Position numbers and translations under genes: made by a program. Of a DNA stretch of 53,864 nt, positions 8,984 to 16,186 are shown piece after piece. The stretch's first letter is position 1, and each line of letters starts with the position of its first letter. This stretch comes from Streptomyces sp. RP5T (GTDB taxonomy: Bacteria > Actinomycetota > Actinomycetes > Streptomycetales > Streptomycetaceae): assembly GCF_003933965.1 (NCBI RefSeq), contig NZ_RSAJ01000002.1, forward strand, positions 1 to 53,864. Direction: 5' to 3'. The notes under the pieces are model-generated. The model was not told the DNA's origin. It did no database searches and worked only from the letters and a program-made list of their open reading frames with translations.

Positions 8984-9594
8984 TGGCGACAGCAACGACA
9001 GAGACAACCGGGCACGCGCACCCGTCGGTCAACCGACCGAACCTCACCAGCGTCGGAACCATCATCTGGCTGAGTTCCGAGCTGATGTTCTTCGCGGCCC
9101 TCTTCGCGATGTACTTCACCCTGCGATCGGTGACGGGTCCCGATCACTGGAAGGAAATGGCGTCCAGCCTGAACTTCCCGTTCTCGGCGACGAACACCAC
9201 GATCCTGGTGCTCTCCTCGCTCACCTGCCAGCTCGGCGTCTTCGCCGCCGAGCGCGGTGACGTGAAGAAGCTCCGGGGCTGGTTCATCATCACCTTCATC
9301 ATGGGCGCGATCTTCATCGGCGGTCAGATCTACGAGTACACGGAGCTGGTGAAGAAGGACGGGCTCTCGCTCTCCTCCGACCCGTACGGCTCGGTGTTCT
9401 ACCTGACCACCGGCTTCCACGGCATGCACGTGACGGGCGGCCTCATCGCGTTCCTGTTCGTTCTCGGGCGCACCTACGCGGCCAAGAGGTTCACCCACGA
9501 GCAGGCGACCGCGGCCATCGTCGTGTCCTACTACTGGCACTTCGTCGACGTGGTCTGGATCGGCCTCTTCGCCACGATCTACATGATCAAGTAG
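8974..9594 (+). CDS. ctaE: Cytochrome c oxidase subunit III
   Basis: A 206-residue, five-helix membrane protein of the aa3 oxidase. Diagnostic segments are [22 protein letters not shown] near residues 27-48, [15 protein letters not shown] near 147-161 and [15 protein letters not shown] near the end, all typical of CyoC/CtaE. Subunit III carries no redox centre; it stabilises the oxidase and may guide oxygen entry. ATG 8974 gives [16 protein letters not shown]; a GTG at 8983 is an alternative. It precedes qcrCAB, the usual actinobacterial order, with a 60-base gap, so it is probably cotranscribed with the bc1 genes. The start region lies in a perfect palindrome. Confidence 0.95.
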   Translation: MSVVATATTETTGHAHPSVNRPNLTSVGTIIWLSSELMFFAALFAMYFTLRSVTGPDHWKEMASSLNFPFSATNTTILVLSSLTCQLGVFAAERGDVKKLRGWFIITFIMGAIFIGGQIYEYTELVKKDGLSLSSDPYGSVFYLTTGFHGMHVTGGLIAFLFVLGRTYAAKRFTHEQATAAIVVSYYWHFVDVVWIGLFATIYMIK

Positions 9595-9654
9595 CCGGGC
9601 CCGCTCCCGACACCGCAAGCATCGACGCAGAAGATCCTGACACCGGGGTAATCC

Positions 9655-10464
9655 GTGAAAAAGCTCTCCGCACGACGACGCCACCCGCTGGCGGCGCTCG
9701 TCGTCCTACTCCTCGCGCTGGCATGCACCGGGGGGCTGTACGCCGTGTTCGCCCCCGCGGACAAGGCGAAGGCAGACGAAACCGCCCAGTCCCTGGCCAT
9801 CGACGAGGGCAAGAAGCTCTTCGCCGTAGGCTGTGCCAGCTGCCACGGCACCGGCGGTCAGGGGTCCTCCGACGGTCCGAGCCTCGTGGGCGTGGGCGCC
9901 GCGGCCGTCGACTTCCAGGTCGGCACCGGCCGTATGCCGGCCCAGCAGCCGGGTGCGCAGGTTCCGCGCAAGAAGGTCATCTACACGCAGGCCGAGATCG
10001 ACCAGCTGGCCGCGTACGTCTCCTCGCTGGGCGCGGGTCCGAACATCCCGACCGAGGCGCAGTACGGCCCCGACGGTGCCGACATCGCCAAGGGCGGCGA
10101 GCTGTTCCGTGACAACTGCACCCAGTGCCACAACTTCACCGGCAAGGGTGGCGCGCTGACGCACGGCAAGTTCGCGCCGAGCCTTGAGGGCGTCGACCCG
10201 AAGCACATCTACGAGGCCATGCAGACCGGCCCGCAGAACATGCCGTCGTTCCCCGACACCACGATGTCGGAGCAGAACAAGAAGGACATCATCGCGTACC
10301 TGAACGCGGTCAACGGCGACGACACCGTGAGCCCCGGCGGCCTTGAGCTGGGCGGTCTCGGCCCGGTCTCCGAAGGCCTGTTCGCCTGGATCTTCGGCCT
10401 CGGCGCGCTGATCGCGGTCGCCGTCTGGGTCGCCGCTCGGACCGCAAAGGCCAAGAAGTCATGA
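9655..10464 (+). CDS. qcrC: Diheme cytochrome c subunit of the bc1 complex
   Basis: This 269-residue protein has an N-terminal membrane/signal helix (about residues 10-30), two heme c motifs, CASCH (C60-H64) and CTQCH (C155-H159), and a C-terminal anchor helix near 245-263. In actinobacteria a membrane-bound diheme QcrC replaces soluble cytochrome c and carries electrons from the Rieske protein directly to CuA of CtaC. Start is GTG 9655. The 3' end overlaps qcrA by four bases (ATGA). Confidence 0.96.
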   Translation: MKKLSARRRHPLAALVVLLLALACTGGLYAVFAPADKAKADETAQSLAIDEGKKLFAVGCASCHGTGGQGSSDGPSLVGVGAAAVDFQVGTGRMPAQQPGAQVPRKKVIYTQAEIDQLAAYVSSLGAGPNIPTEAQYGPDGADIAKGGELFRDNCTQCHNFTGKGGALTHGKFAPSLEGVDPKHIYEAMQTGPQNMPSFPDTTMSEQNKKDIIAYLNAVNGDDTVSPGGLELGGLGPVSEGLFAWIFGLGALIAVAVWVAARTAKAKKS

Positions 10465-11516
10465 GTAGCCAAGACATTCCAGAAGAGAACCTGCCCGCAG
10501 AGCAGGACGCGCACGGCGCGGTCAGTGTCGCGGACGAGAAGAACCCGTTCGCGGACCCCGGCCTCCCGCCGCACGAGCACCGGGTGCAGGACATCGACGA
10601 GCGGGCCGCCAAGCGGTCCGAGCGCACGGTGGCCATGCTGTTCACGGTCTCGATGCTGTCGACGGTCGGCTTCATCGCCTCGTACGTGGGTATCCCCCAC
10701 GACAAGTCGATCTACGTCTTCCCGATCGGCCACATCAACGCGCTGAACTTCGCGCTGGGCCTGACCCTCGGTCTCGCTCTCTTCGCGATCGGCGCGGGCG
10801 CGGTCCACTGGGCCCGCACCCTGATGTCCGACGAGGAGGTCGCCGACGAGCGTCACCCGATCGAGGCGTCCCCCGAGGTCCGCGCGAAGGTCCACGCGGA
10901 CTTCAAGCAGGGTGCCAAGGAGTCGGCGCTCGGCCGCCGCAAGCTGATCCGCAACACGATGTTCGGCGCGCTGGCCCTGTTCCCGCTCTCCGGCGTCGTG
11001 CTGCTGCGCGACCTCGGTCCGCTGCCCGGCACCAAGCTCCGCCACACCATGTGGCGCAAGGGCCTCCAGCTCGTCAACATGAACACCAACGAGCCGCTGC
11101 GCCCCTCCGACGTCCAGGTCGGCTCGCTGACCTTCGCCAAGCCCGAGGGCCTGGAGGAGCACGACGAGGAGTTCCAGACCGAGATCGCCAAGGCCGCCCT
11201 GATGATCGTCCGCATCCAGCCGGACAACATCAAGGACAAGCGCGAGCTCGAGTGGTCGTACGAGGGAATCGTCGCGTACTCGAAGATCTGCACCCACGTC
11301 GGTTGCCCGATCTCCCTGTACGAGCAGCAGACGCACCACGTGCTCTGCCCCTGCCACCAGTCCACCTTCGACCTCTCCGACGGTGCCCGGGTGATCTTCG
11401 GCCCCGCCGGCCACGCCCTGCCGCAGCTGCGCATCGGCGTGAACGACCAGGGCTACCTCGAAGCGCTCGGCGACTTCGACGAGCCTGTCGGTCCTGCATT
11501 CTGGGAGCGCGGATGA
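10461..11516 (+). CDS. qcrA: Rieske iron-sulfur subunit of the bc1 complex
   Basis: The 351-residue actinobacterial Rieske protein has an extended N-terminus with three membrane helices (about 55-75, 85-115 and 165-185) and a C-terminal [2Fe-2S] domain with CTHVGC (residues 277-282) and CPCHQS (about 296-301), containing the two Cys and two His ligands. It transfers electrons from quinol to QcrC. Both ends overlap neighbours by four bases (ATGA), showing a tightly coupled qcrC-qcrA-qcrB operon. Confidence 0.96.
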   Translation: MSSQDIPEENLPAEQDAHGAVSVADEKNPFADPGLPPHEHRVQDIDERAAKRSERTVAMLFTVSMLSTVGFIASYVGIPHDKSIYVFPIGHINALNFALGLTLGLALFAIGAGAVHWARTLMSDEEVADERHPIEASPEVRAKVHADFKQGAKESALGRRKLIRNTMFGALALFPLSGVVLLRDLGPLPGTKLRHTMWRKGLQLVNMNTNEPLRPSDVQVGSLTFAKPEGLEEHDEEFQTEIAKAALMIVRIQPDNIKDKRELEWSYEGIVAYSKICTHVGCPISLYEQQTHHVLCPCHQSTFDLSDGARVIFGPAGHALPQLRIGVNDQGYLEALGDFDEPVGPAFWERG

Positions 11517-13150
11517 GCACTAACGAGTCCTCCGAGTCCCGCGCACGCGGGAAGGCGCCGGCCGGCGAGCGCGTCGCCGACTGGGCCGACGGCCGGCTGG
11601 GGATCTACTCCCTGGCCAAGTCCAACATGCGCAAGATCTTCCCCGACCACTGGTCGTTCATGCTGGGTGAGGTCTGCCTCTACAGCTTCATCATCATCAT
11701 CCTCACGGGTGTGTACCTGACGCTGTTCTTCCACCCGTCGATGAACGAGGTGGAGTACCACGGCAGTTACGTCCCGCTGCAGGGACAGCTGATGTCCGAG
11801 GCGTTCAACTCGACCATGCACATCTCCTTCGATGTGCGCGGTGGTCTGCTGATCCGGCAGATCCACCACTGGGCGGCGCTGATCTTCCTCGCCGGCATGT
11901 TCGTGCACATGATGCGTGTCTTCTTCACGGGCGCCTTCCGCAAGCCGCGTGAGGTCAACTGGCTGTTCGGCTTCCTGCTGTTCGTCCTCGGCATGTTCAC
12001 CGGCTTCACCGGTTACTCGCTCCCGGACGACCTGCTCTCCGGCACCGGTGTCCGCTTCATGGAGGGCGCGATCCTGTCCGTGCCGATCGTCGGCACGTAC
12101 CTGTCGTTCTTCCTGTTCGGCGGGGAGTTCCCGGGCGGCGACTTCGTGGCCCGCTTCTACTCGATCCACGTCCTGCTGCTGCCGGGCATCATGCTCGGCC
12201 TGCTGGTGGCGCACCTGATCCTGGTCTTCTACCACAAGCACACGCAGTTCGCGGGCCCCGGCAAGACCAACAACAACGTCGTCGGCATGCCACTGCTGCC
12301 GGTCTACATGGCCAAGGCCGGAGGCTTCTTCTTCCTGGTCTTCGGTGTCATCGCGGCCATCGCGGCGATCGCCTCGATCAACCCGATCTGGGCACTCGGC
12401 CCCTACCGTCCCGACCAGGTGTCCACGGGCGCCCAGCCGGACTGGTACATGGGCTTCTCCGAGGGCCTGATCCGTGTCATGCCGGGCTGGGAGATCAACT
12501 TCTGGGGTCACACGCTCGTCCTGGGCGTGTTCATCCCGCTGGTGATCTTCCCGCTGGTCCTGGTCGCGATCGCGGTCTACCCGTTCATCGAGTCCTGGGT
12601 CACCGGCGACAAGCGCGAGCACCACATCCTGGACCGCCCGCGCAACGCCCCGACGCGTACGGCCTTCGGCGTCGCGTGGATCACCTGGTACTTCGTGCTG
12701 CTGATCGGTGGTGGAAACGACCTCTGGGCCACCCACTTCCACCTGTCGATCAACGCGATCACCTGGTTCGTGCGGGTCGCGTTCTTCGTCGCCCCGGTCC
12801 TGGCGTTCGTCGCCACCAAGCGGATCTGCCTGGGCCTCCAGCGCCGCGACAAGGACAAGGTGCTGCACGGCCGCGAGTCCGGCATCATCAAGCGCCTGCC
12901 GCACGGTGAGTTCATCGAGGTGCACGAGCCGCTCAGCCAGGAGCAGCTGCACACGCTCACGGCTCACGAGCAGTACGAGCCGGCCGCGATCGGCGCCACG
13001 GTCGACGAGAACGGCGTCGAGCGCAAGGTGAAGACCTCCGAGAAGCTGCGTGCCAAGCTGAGCGAGGCGTACTACGGCGAGGAGTCCCAGATCCCCAAGC
13101 CGACCGTCGAGGAGTACAAGGAGATCACGAGCGGCCACGGCCACCACTGA
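11513..13150 (+). CDS. qcrB: Cytochrome b subunit of the bc1 complex
   Basis: The 545-residue protein is the quinol-oxidising membrane subunit carrying the b hemes. ATG 11513 overlaps the qcrA stop and gives MSTNESSESRARGKAPAGER; the frame is open further upstream, but that stretch is inside qcrA. Signatures include the His-bearing helices (STMHISFDVRGGLLIRQIHHWAA), the Qo loop around GYSLPDDLLSGTG, and PDWYMGFSEG, close to the PEWY motif. The long hydrophilic C-terminal tail from about residue 440 is typical of actinobacterial QcrB and helps tie the bc1-aa3 supercomplex together. A strong terminator follows. Confidence 0.96.
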   Translation: MSTNESSESRARGKAPAGERVADWADGRLGIYSLAKSNMRKIFPDHWSFMLGEVCLYSFIIIILTGVYLTLFFHPSMNEVEYHGSYVPLQGQLMSEAFNSTMHISFDVRGGLLIRQIHHWAALIFLAGMFVHMMRVFFTGAFRKPREVNWLFGFLLFVLGMFTGFTGYSLPDDLLSGTGVRFMEGAILSVPIVGTYLSFFLFGGEFPGGDFVARFYSIHVLLLPGIMLGLLVAHLILVFYHKHTQFAGPGKTNNNVVGMPLLPVYMAKAGGFFFLVFGVIAAIAAIASINPIWALGPYRPDQVSTGAQPDWYMGFSEGLIRVMPGWEINFWGHTLVLGVFIPLVIFPLVLVAIAVYPFIESWVTGDKREHHILDRPRNAPTRTAFGVAWITWYFVLLIGGGNDLWATHFHLSINAITWFVRVAFFVAPVLAFVATKRICLGLQRRDKDKVLHGRESGIIKRLPHGEFIEVHEPLSQEQLHTLTAHEQYEPAAIGATVDENGVERKVKTSEKLRAKLSEAYYGEESQIPKPTVEEYKEITSGHGHH

Positions 13151-13186
13151 TCCCTGCTTGTCGCTGCGCTCGCCACGGCGCGGTTG

Positions 13187-13221
13187 AAAGGACCCCGTCC
13201 GACTCCCGGACGGGGTCCTTT
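13187..13221 (+). terminator. Intrinsic-type terminator after qcrCAB
   Basis: AAAGGACCCCGTCCG and CGGACGGGGTCCTTT form a perfect 15-base-pair stem around ACTCC, 36 bases after the qcrB stop. Confidence 0.92.
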
Positions 13222-13230
13222 GCCGTGCGG

Positions 13231-13254
13231 TGCGGGTGCGGGTGCGGGTGCGGG
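13231..13254 (+). repeat. Hexamer tandem repeat (TGCGGG x4)
   Basis: Four perfect TGCGGG units, flanked by one partial unit on each side, just after the qcrB terminator. Such hexamers are prone to slippage; no function is evident. Confidence 0.8.
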
Positions 13255-13272
13255 TTCGGTGGGGCGGGCGTC

Positions 13273-13294
13273 TCGCGCAGTTCCCCGCGCCCCC
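13273..13294 (-). repeat. Dispersed Streptomyces intergenic repeat, copy 3 (core only)
   Basis: Reverse-oriented copy of the GGGGCGCGGGGAACTGCGCG core, between the qcrB terminator and trpD. The tail found in other copies is not clear here. Confidence 0.75.
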
Positions 13295-13375
13295 GAGATG
13301 CCTGCGGCGGCCCGTTGCGGTCCGTGGGCTGGATAGGGTGTGAGCACACTTTTCTTCGACATCTGGAGCGGCCCC

Positions 13376-14440
13376 ATGAGCGCTGTGACCCCCGCTGGAG
13401 GCGACACCGCGGCGGGCCGTTCCTGGCCCGAGGTGCTGAACGCCCTGCTCTACGGCCGTGACCAGAGCGCCGACGCCACGGCGTGGGCGATGGACCGGAT
13501 CATGCAGGGCGAGGCGACCGACGCGCAGATCGCCGGCTTCGTGGTCGCCCTCCGGGCCAAGGGCGAGACGGTCGAGGAGATCAACGGGCTCGTGCGGGCG
13601 ATGTACGCGCACGCCAATGTGATCGAGGTCCCCGGCCGGACCGTGGACATCGTCGGCACCGGCGGCGACGGTGCCAAGACCGTCAACATCTCCACCATGT
13701 CGGCGATCGTCGTGGCCGGCACCGGCGCCACGGTCGTCAAGCACGGCAACCGGGCCGCCTCCTCGGCGTCGGGTGCCTCGGACGTCCTGGAGAAGCTCGG
13801 CGTCAACCTGGAGCTGACCCCGCGGCGGGTGGCCGAGGTGGCCGGGGAAGCCGGGATCACGTTCTGCTTCGCGATCAAGTTCCACCCGGCACTGCGGCAC
13901 GCGGGCGCGGCCCGCGGTCAGCTGGGCATCCGCACGGTGTTCAACATCCTCGGCCCGCTCACCAACCCCGCCCGGGTCCGCTCCCAGGCGGTCGGCGTCG
14001 CGGACCCGCGCATGGCCCCGGTCGTCGCTGGCGTCTTCGCCGAGCGCGGCAACTCCTCCCTCGTTTTCCGCGGTGACGACGGCCTCGACGAGCTGACGAC
14101 CACCGCGACCTCCCGCGTCTGGGTCGTCCGTGACGGCAAGGTCGCCGAGGAGAGCTTCGACCCCCGGGACGTCGGCATCGACCTGGTGCCCGTGGAGGCC
14201 CTGCGGGGCGGTGACCCGGCGTACAACGCGGAGGTCGCCCGCCACCTGCTGGACGGCGAGAAGGGCCCGGTCCGTGACGCCGTGCTCCTGAACTCGGCGG
14301 CCGCCCTGGTGGCCCTGGACCCGGGGACGGGGACGCTGGCCGAGCAGTTGCGGGCCGGGATGGACAAGGCCGCGGAGGCGATCGACTCGGGCGCGGCGAA
14401 GCGGACGCTGGAGCGCTGGGTGGCCGCGAGCAACGCCTGA
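13376..14440 (+). CDS. trpD: Anthranilate phosphoribosyltransferase
   Basis: A 354-residue enzyme that joins anthranilate to PRPP in tryptophan synthesis. Family motifs are [20 protein letters not shown] (PRPP loop), [16 protein letters not shown], and [23 protein letters not shown] 13376 has GGAGCGG upstream; a GTG at 13340 would add 12 residues but has worse spacing. The gene stands alone, away from trpEG near 44 kb. The active-site motifs are intact, so it is probably functional in tryptophan supply rather than a TrpD2-type paralogue. Confidence 0.92.
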   Translation: MSAVTPAGGDTAAGRSWPEVLNALLYGRDQSADATAWAMDRIMQGEATDAQIAGFVVALRAKGETVEEINGLVRAMYAHANVIEVPGRTVDIVGTGGDGAKTVNISTMSAIVVAGTGATVVKHGNRAASSASGASDVLEKLGVNLELTPRRVAEVAGEAGITFCFAIKFHPALRHAGAARGQLGIRTVFNILGPLTNPARVRSQAVGVADPRMAPVVAGVFAERGNSSLVFRGDDGLDELTTTATSRVWVVRDGKVAEESFDPRDVGIDLVPVEALRGGDPAYNAEVARHLLDGEKGPVRDAVLLNSAAALVALDPGTGTLAEQLRAGMDKAAEAIDSGAAKRTLERWVAASNA

Positions 14441-14516
14441 CGGTGGCCCGGGTGTCGTCCCGCGATCCGGACACGGGTTGCGGGACGACGATCATTTCAC
14501 GTAATTTCTTCGACCA

Positions 14517-14628
14517 GGTCATGAGTGACAGTCATGAGGCCCCGGCCGACTGTCCGGCAACCCTCCGTCCGTGGCGGGGTGCCCCGGGTGAAGACCAGGC
14601 CGTAGGCAGCGAGGTCTGCGGCAAGCGC
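14517..14628 (+). ncRNA. SAM-IV riboswitch
   Basis: The leader starts GGTCATGAGTGACAGTCATG and keeps SAM-I/SAM-IV hallmarks: P1 pairing of GGTC (14517-14520) with GACC (14593-14596), the internal CCGGCAACCCTCC segment, GGCGGGGTGCCCCGGGTGAA, and the SAM-IV-specific 3' hairpin in which CCGTAGGC pairs with GTCTGCGG, ending GGCAAGCGC. From memory it matches the Streptomyces SAM-IV class. It should bind S-adenosylmethionine and control the class V aminotransferase gene starting at 14756. Confidence 0.9.
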
Positions 14629-14652
14629 GGATCCCTCACGAACCAGGGATCC
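14629..14652 (+). promoter_or_regulatory. Possible expression-platform hairpin of the SAM-IV leader
   Basis: GGATCCCT (14629-14636) and AGGGATCC (14645-14652) form a perfect 8-base-pair stem immediately after the aptamer. There is no U tract, so it may mask or expose the downstream leader ORF or act as a pause or terminator element. Confidence 0.55.
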
Positions 14653-14673
14653 TGGTCGTTCGAGGAGTCTTCC

Positions 14674-14694
14674 GTGAGCAAGCGAATGCGATAG
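14674..14694 (+). CDS. Six-residue leader ORF (MSKRMR) behind the SAM-IV aptamer
   Basis: GTG at 14674 reads MSKRMR and stops with TAG at 14692-14694. A GAGGAG ribosome-binding site lies 8 bases upstream, better than many real genes in this window. Both Arg codons are CGA, unusual for this GC-rich genome. It lies 61 bases before the aminotransferase ATG. It may be a leader peptide that couples riboswitch state to downstream translation. Confidence 0.5.
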   Translation: MSKRMR

Positions 14695-14755
14695 GGCGCC
14701 GAGCCCCCATCTCCGCACACCCCTCTCACCTTTCTCTTTTGCCCGGGAGTTCCCC

Positions 14756-16117
14756 ATGTCTGTCTCCACCGCTGCCTCCGTCCGGACCATTTGTGCCCCG
14801 CTGCCCGTTCTGGGCCGTGATGTCACCGTCCCGCTCGTGACCGGCGGCGAAGTCACCTACGCGGCGCTCGACTACGCGGCCAGCGCCCCCGCCCTCCAGC
14901 GCGTCTGGGACGACGTGGCGGCCTACGCGCCCTACTACGGCAGCGTGCACCGCGGCGCCGGTTACCTCTCCCAGCTGTCGACCGACCTGTTCGAGAACGC
15001 CCGCAGGACGGTCACGGAGTTCCTCGACTGCCGCGAGGACGACCAACTGGTCTTCACCCGCTCGACCACCGACTCGCTCAACCTCCTCGCCGCCGCGCTC
15101 CCCGCCGACTGCCAGGTCTTCGTCTTCGAGACCGAGCACCACGCGAGCCTGCTGCCCTGGCAGGACGCCCGGGTCAGCTACCTCGACGCCCCCCGCACCC
15201 CGGGCCAGGCCGTCGCGACCCTGGAGAAGGCCCTCGCCGACCGGGACCCCCACGGCCCGGCCCTGGTGTGCGTCACCGGCGCCTCCAACGTCACCGGTGA
15301 GCTGTGGCCCGTACGAGAGCTCGCGGCGGCCGCCCACTCCCACGGTGCCCGCATCGTGCTCGACGCGGCCCAGCTCGCCCCGCACCACCCGGTGAGCGTC
15401 CGCGACCTCGACGTCGACTGGGTCGCCTTCTCCGGCCACAAGCTGTACGCCCCCTTCGGCTGCGGGGTCCTGGCCGGCCGTGCCGACTGGCTCCGGGCCG
15501 CCGACCCCTACCTCGCGGGCGGCGGCGCCAGCCGCAAGGTCACCCGGCGCCCGGACGGGGGAGTGGACGTGGAGTGGCACGAGAGCGCCGCGCGGCACGA
15601 GGCGGGCTCCCCGAACGTCATCGGCGCCTACTCCATCGCCTCGGCCTGCAAGGCGCTGACGGAAGCCGGCTTCGACACCCTCGTGGCCCGCGAGCAGCAC
15701 CTGATCGAGAAGGTCCGCGAAGGTCTCGCCGAGGTCCCCGAGGTCCGTGTTCTGTCCCTGTTCGGCGACGACGCCCCCCGCGTCGGCGTGCTCTCCTTCG
15801 TCGTCGAGGGCTGGAACAGCTCCCACTTCGCCGCCGCCCTGTCCGCCGAGTACGGCATCGGCGTCCGCGACGGCCTCTTCTGCGCCCACCCCCTCGTGCG
15901 CACCCTCCTCGGCAGCGACCCGCAGTCCCAGGGCGAGTGCGGTGCCCCCGAGGCCGCGCCCGGCGAGAAGTCCCTCAACGCGATCCGGGTGAGCTTCGGC
16001 GCGGGCACCCCGGACGAGCACGTGGAGCGGTTCGTGAACGCCGTGAAGGAACTGGTCGCGGACGGTGCGAAGTGGACGTACCGCACCGAGGACGGCCGCT
16101 GCGTCCCGGCCGTCTGA
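14756..16117 (+). CDS. Class V aminotransferase / cysteine desulfurase-like enzyme under SAM control
   Basis: The 453-residue PLP protein has the class V fold: ARR-TEFLDC near residues 82-95, the sugar-phosphate-loop region TRSTTDSLNLLAAALP, IVLDAAQLAPHH with the cofactor Asp, and Schiff-base Lys in WVAFSGHKLYAPFGCG. C-terminal GEKSLNAIRVSFGAGTPDEH closes the fold. It lacks the IscS-type SSGSAC loop, so it resembles group II or other class V members rather than IscS. The SAM-IV riboswitch upstream indicates a sulfur-amino-acid function; a cysteine or methionine cycle reaction is plausible, but the substrate cannot be read from sequence. GGGAG precedes the ATG. Confidence 0.88.
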   Translation: MSVSTAASVRTICAPLPVLGRDVTVPLVTGGEVTYAALDYAASAPALQRVWDDVAAYAPYYGSVHRGAGYLSQLSTDLFENARRTVTEFLDCREDDQLVFTRSTTDSLNLLAAALPADCQVFVFETEHHASLLPWQDARVSYLDAPRTPGQAVATLEKALADRDPHGPALVCVTGASNVTGELWPVRELAAAAHSHGARIVLDAAQLAPHHPVSVRDLDVDWVAFSGHKLYAPFGCGVLAGRADWLRAADPYLAGGGASRKVTRRPDGGVDVEWHESAARHEAGSPNVIGAYSIASACKALTEAGFDTLVAREQHLIEKVREGLAEVPEVRVLSLFGDDAPRVGVLSFVVEGWNSSHFAAALSAEYGIGVRDGLFCAHPLVRTLLGSDPQSQGECGAPEAAPGEKSLNAIRVSFGAGTPDEHVERFVNAVKELVADGAKWTYRTEDGRCVPAV

Positions 16118-16186
16118 CATACGGCCGTCCGGCGCGCGTATACGCTCCCCCTCAGCAGCCGTACGGGAAGCAGGGGGAGCAACGGG

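Noticed and set aside
11051-11512. N-terminal extension of QcrB upstream of 11513
   Set aside because: It lies within qcrA in another frame; the ATGA overlap and the normal QcrB start favour 11513.
13231-13254. CRISPR-like or operator array
   Set aside because: The TGCGGG units are contiguous without spacers; it is a simple hexamer microsatellite.
11453-14245. Long minus-strand open frame (930 codons) opposite qcrB and trpD
   Set aside because: Same reason: it runs through two confident genes and the intergenic terminator, with no domain content.
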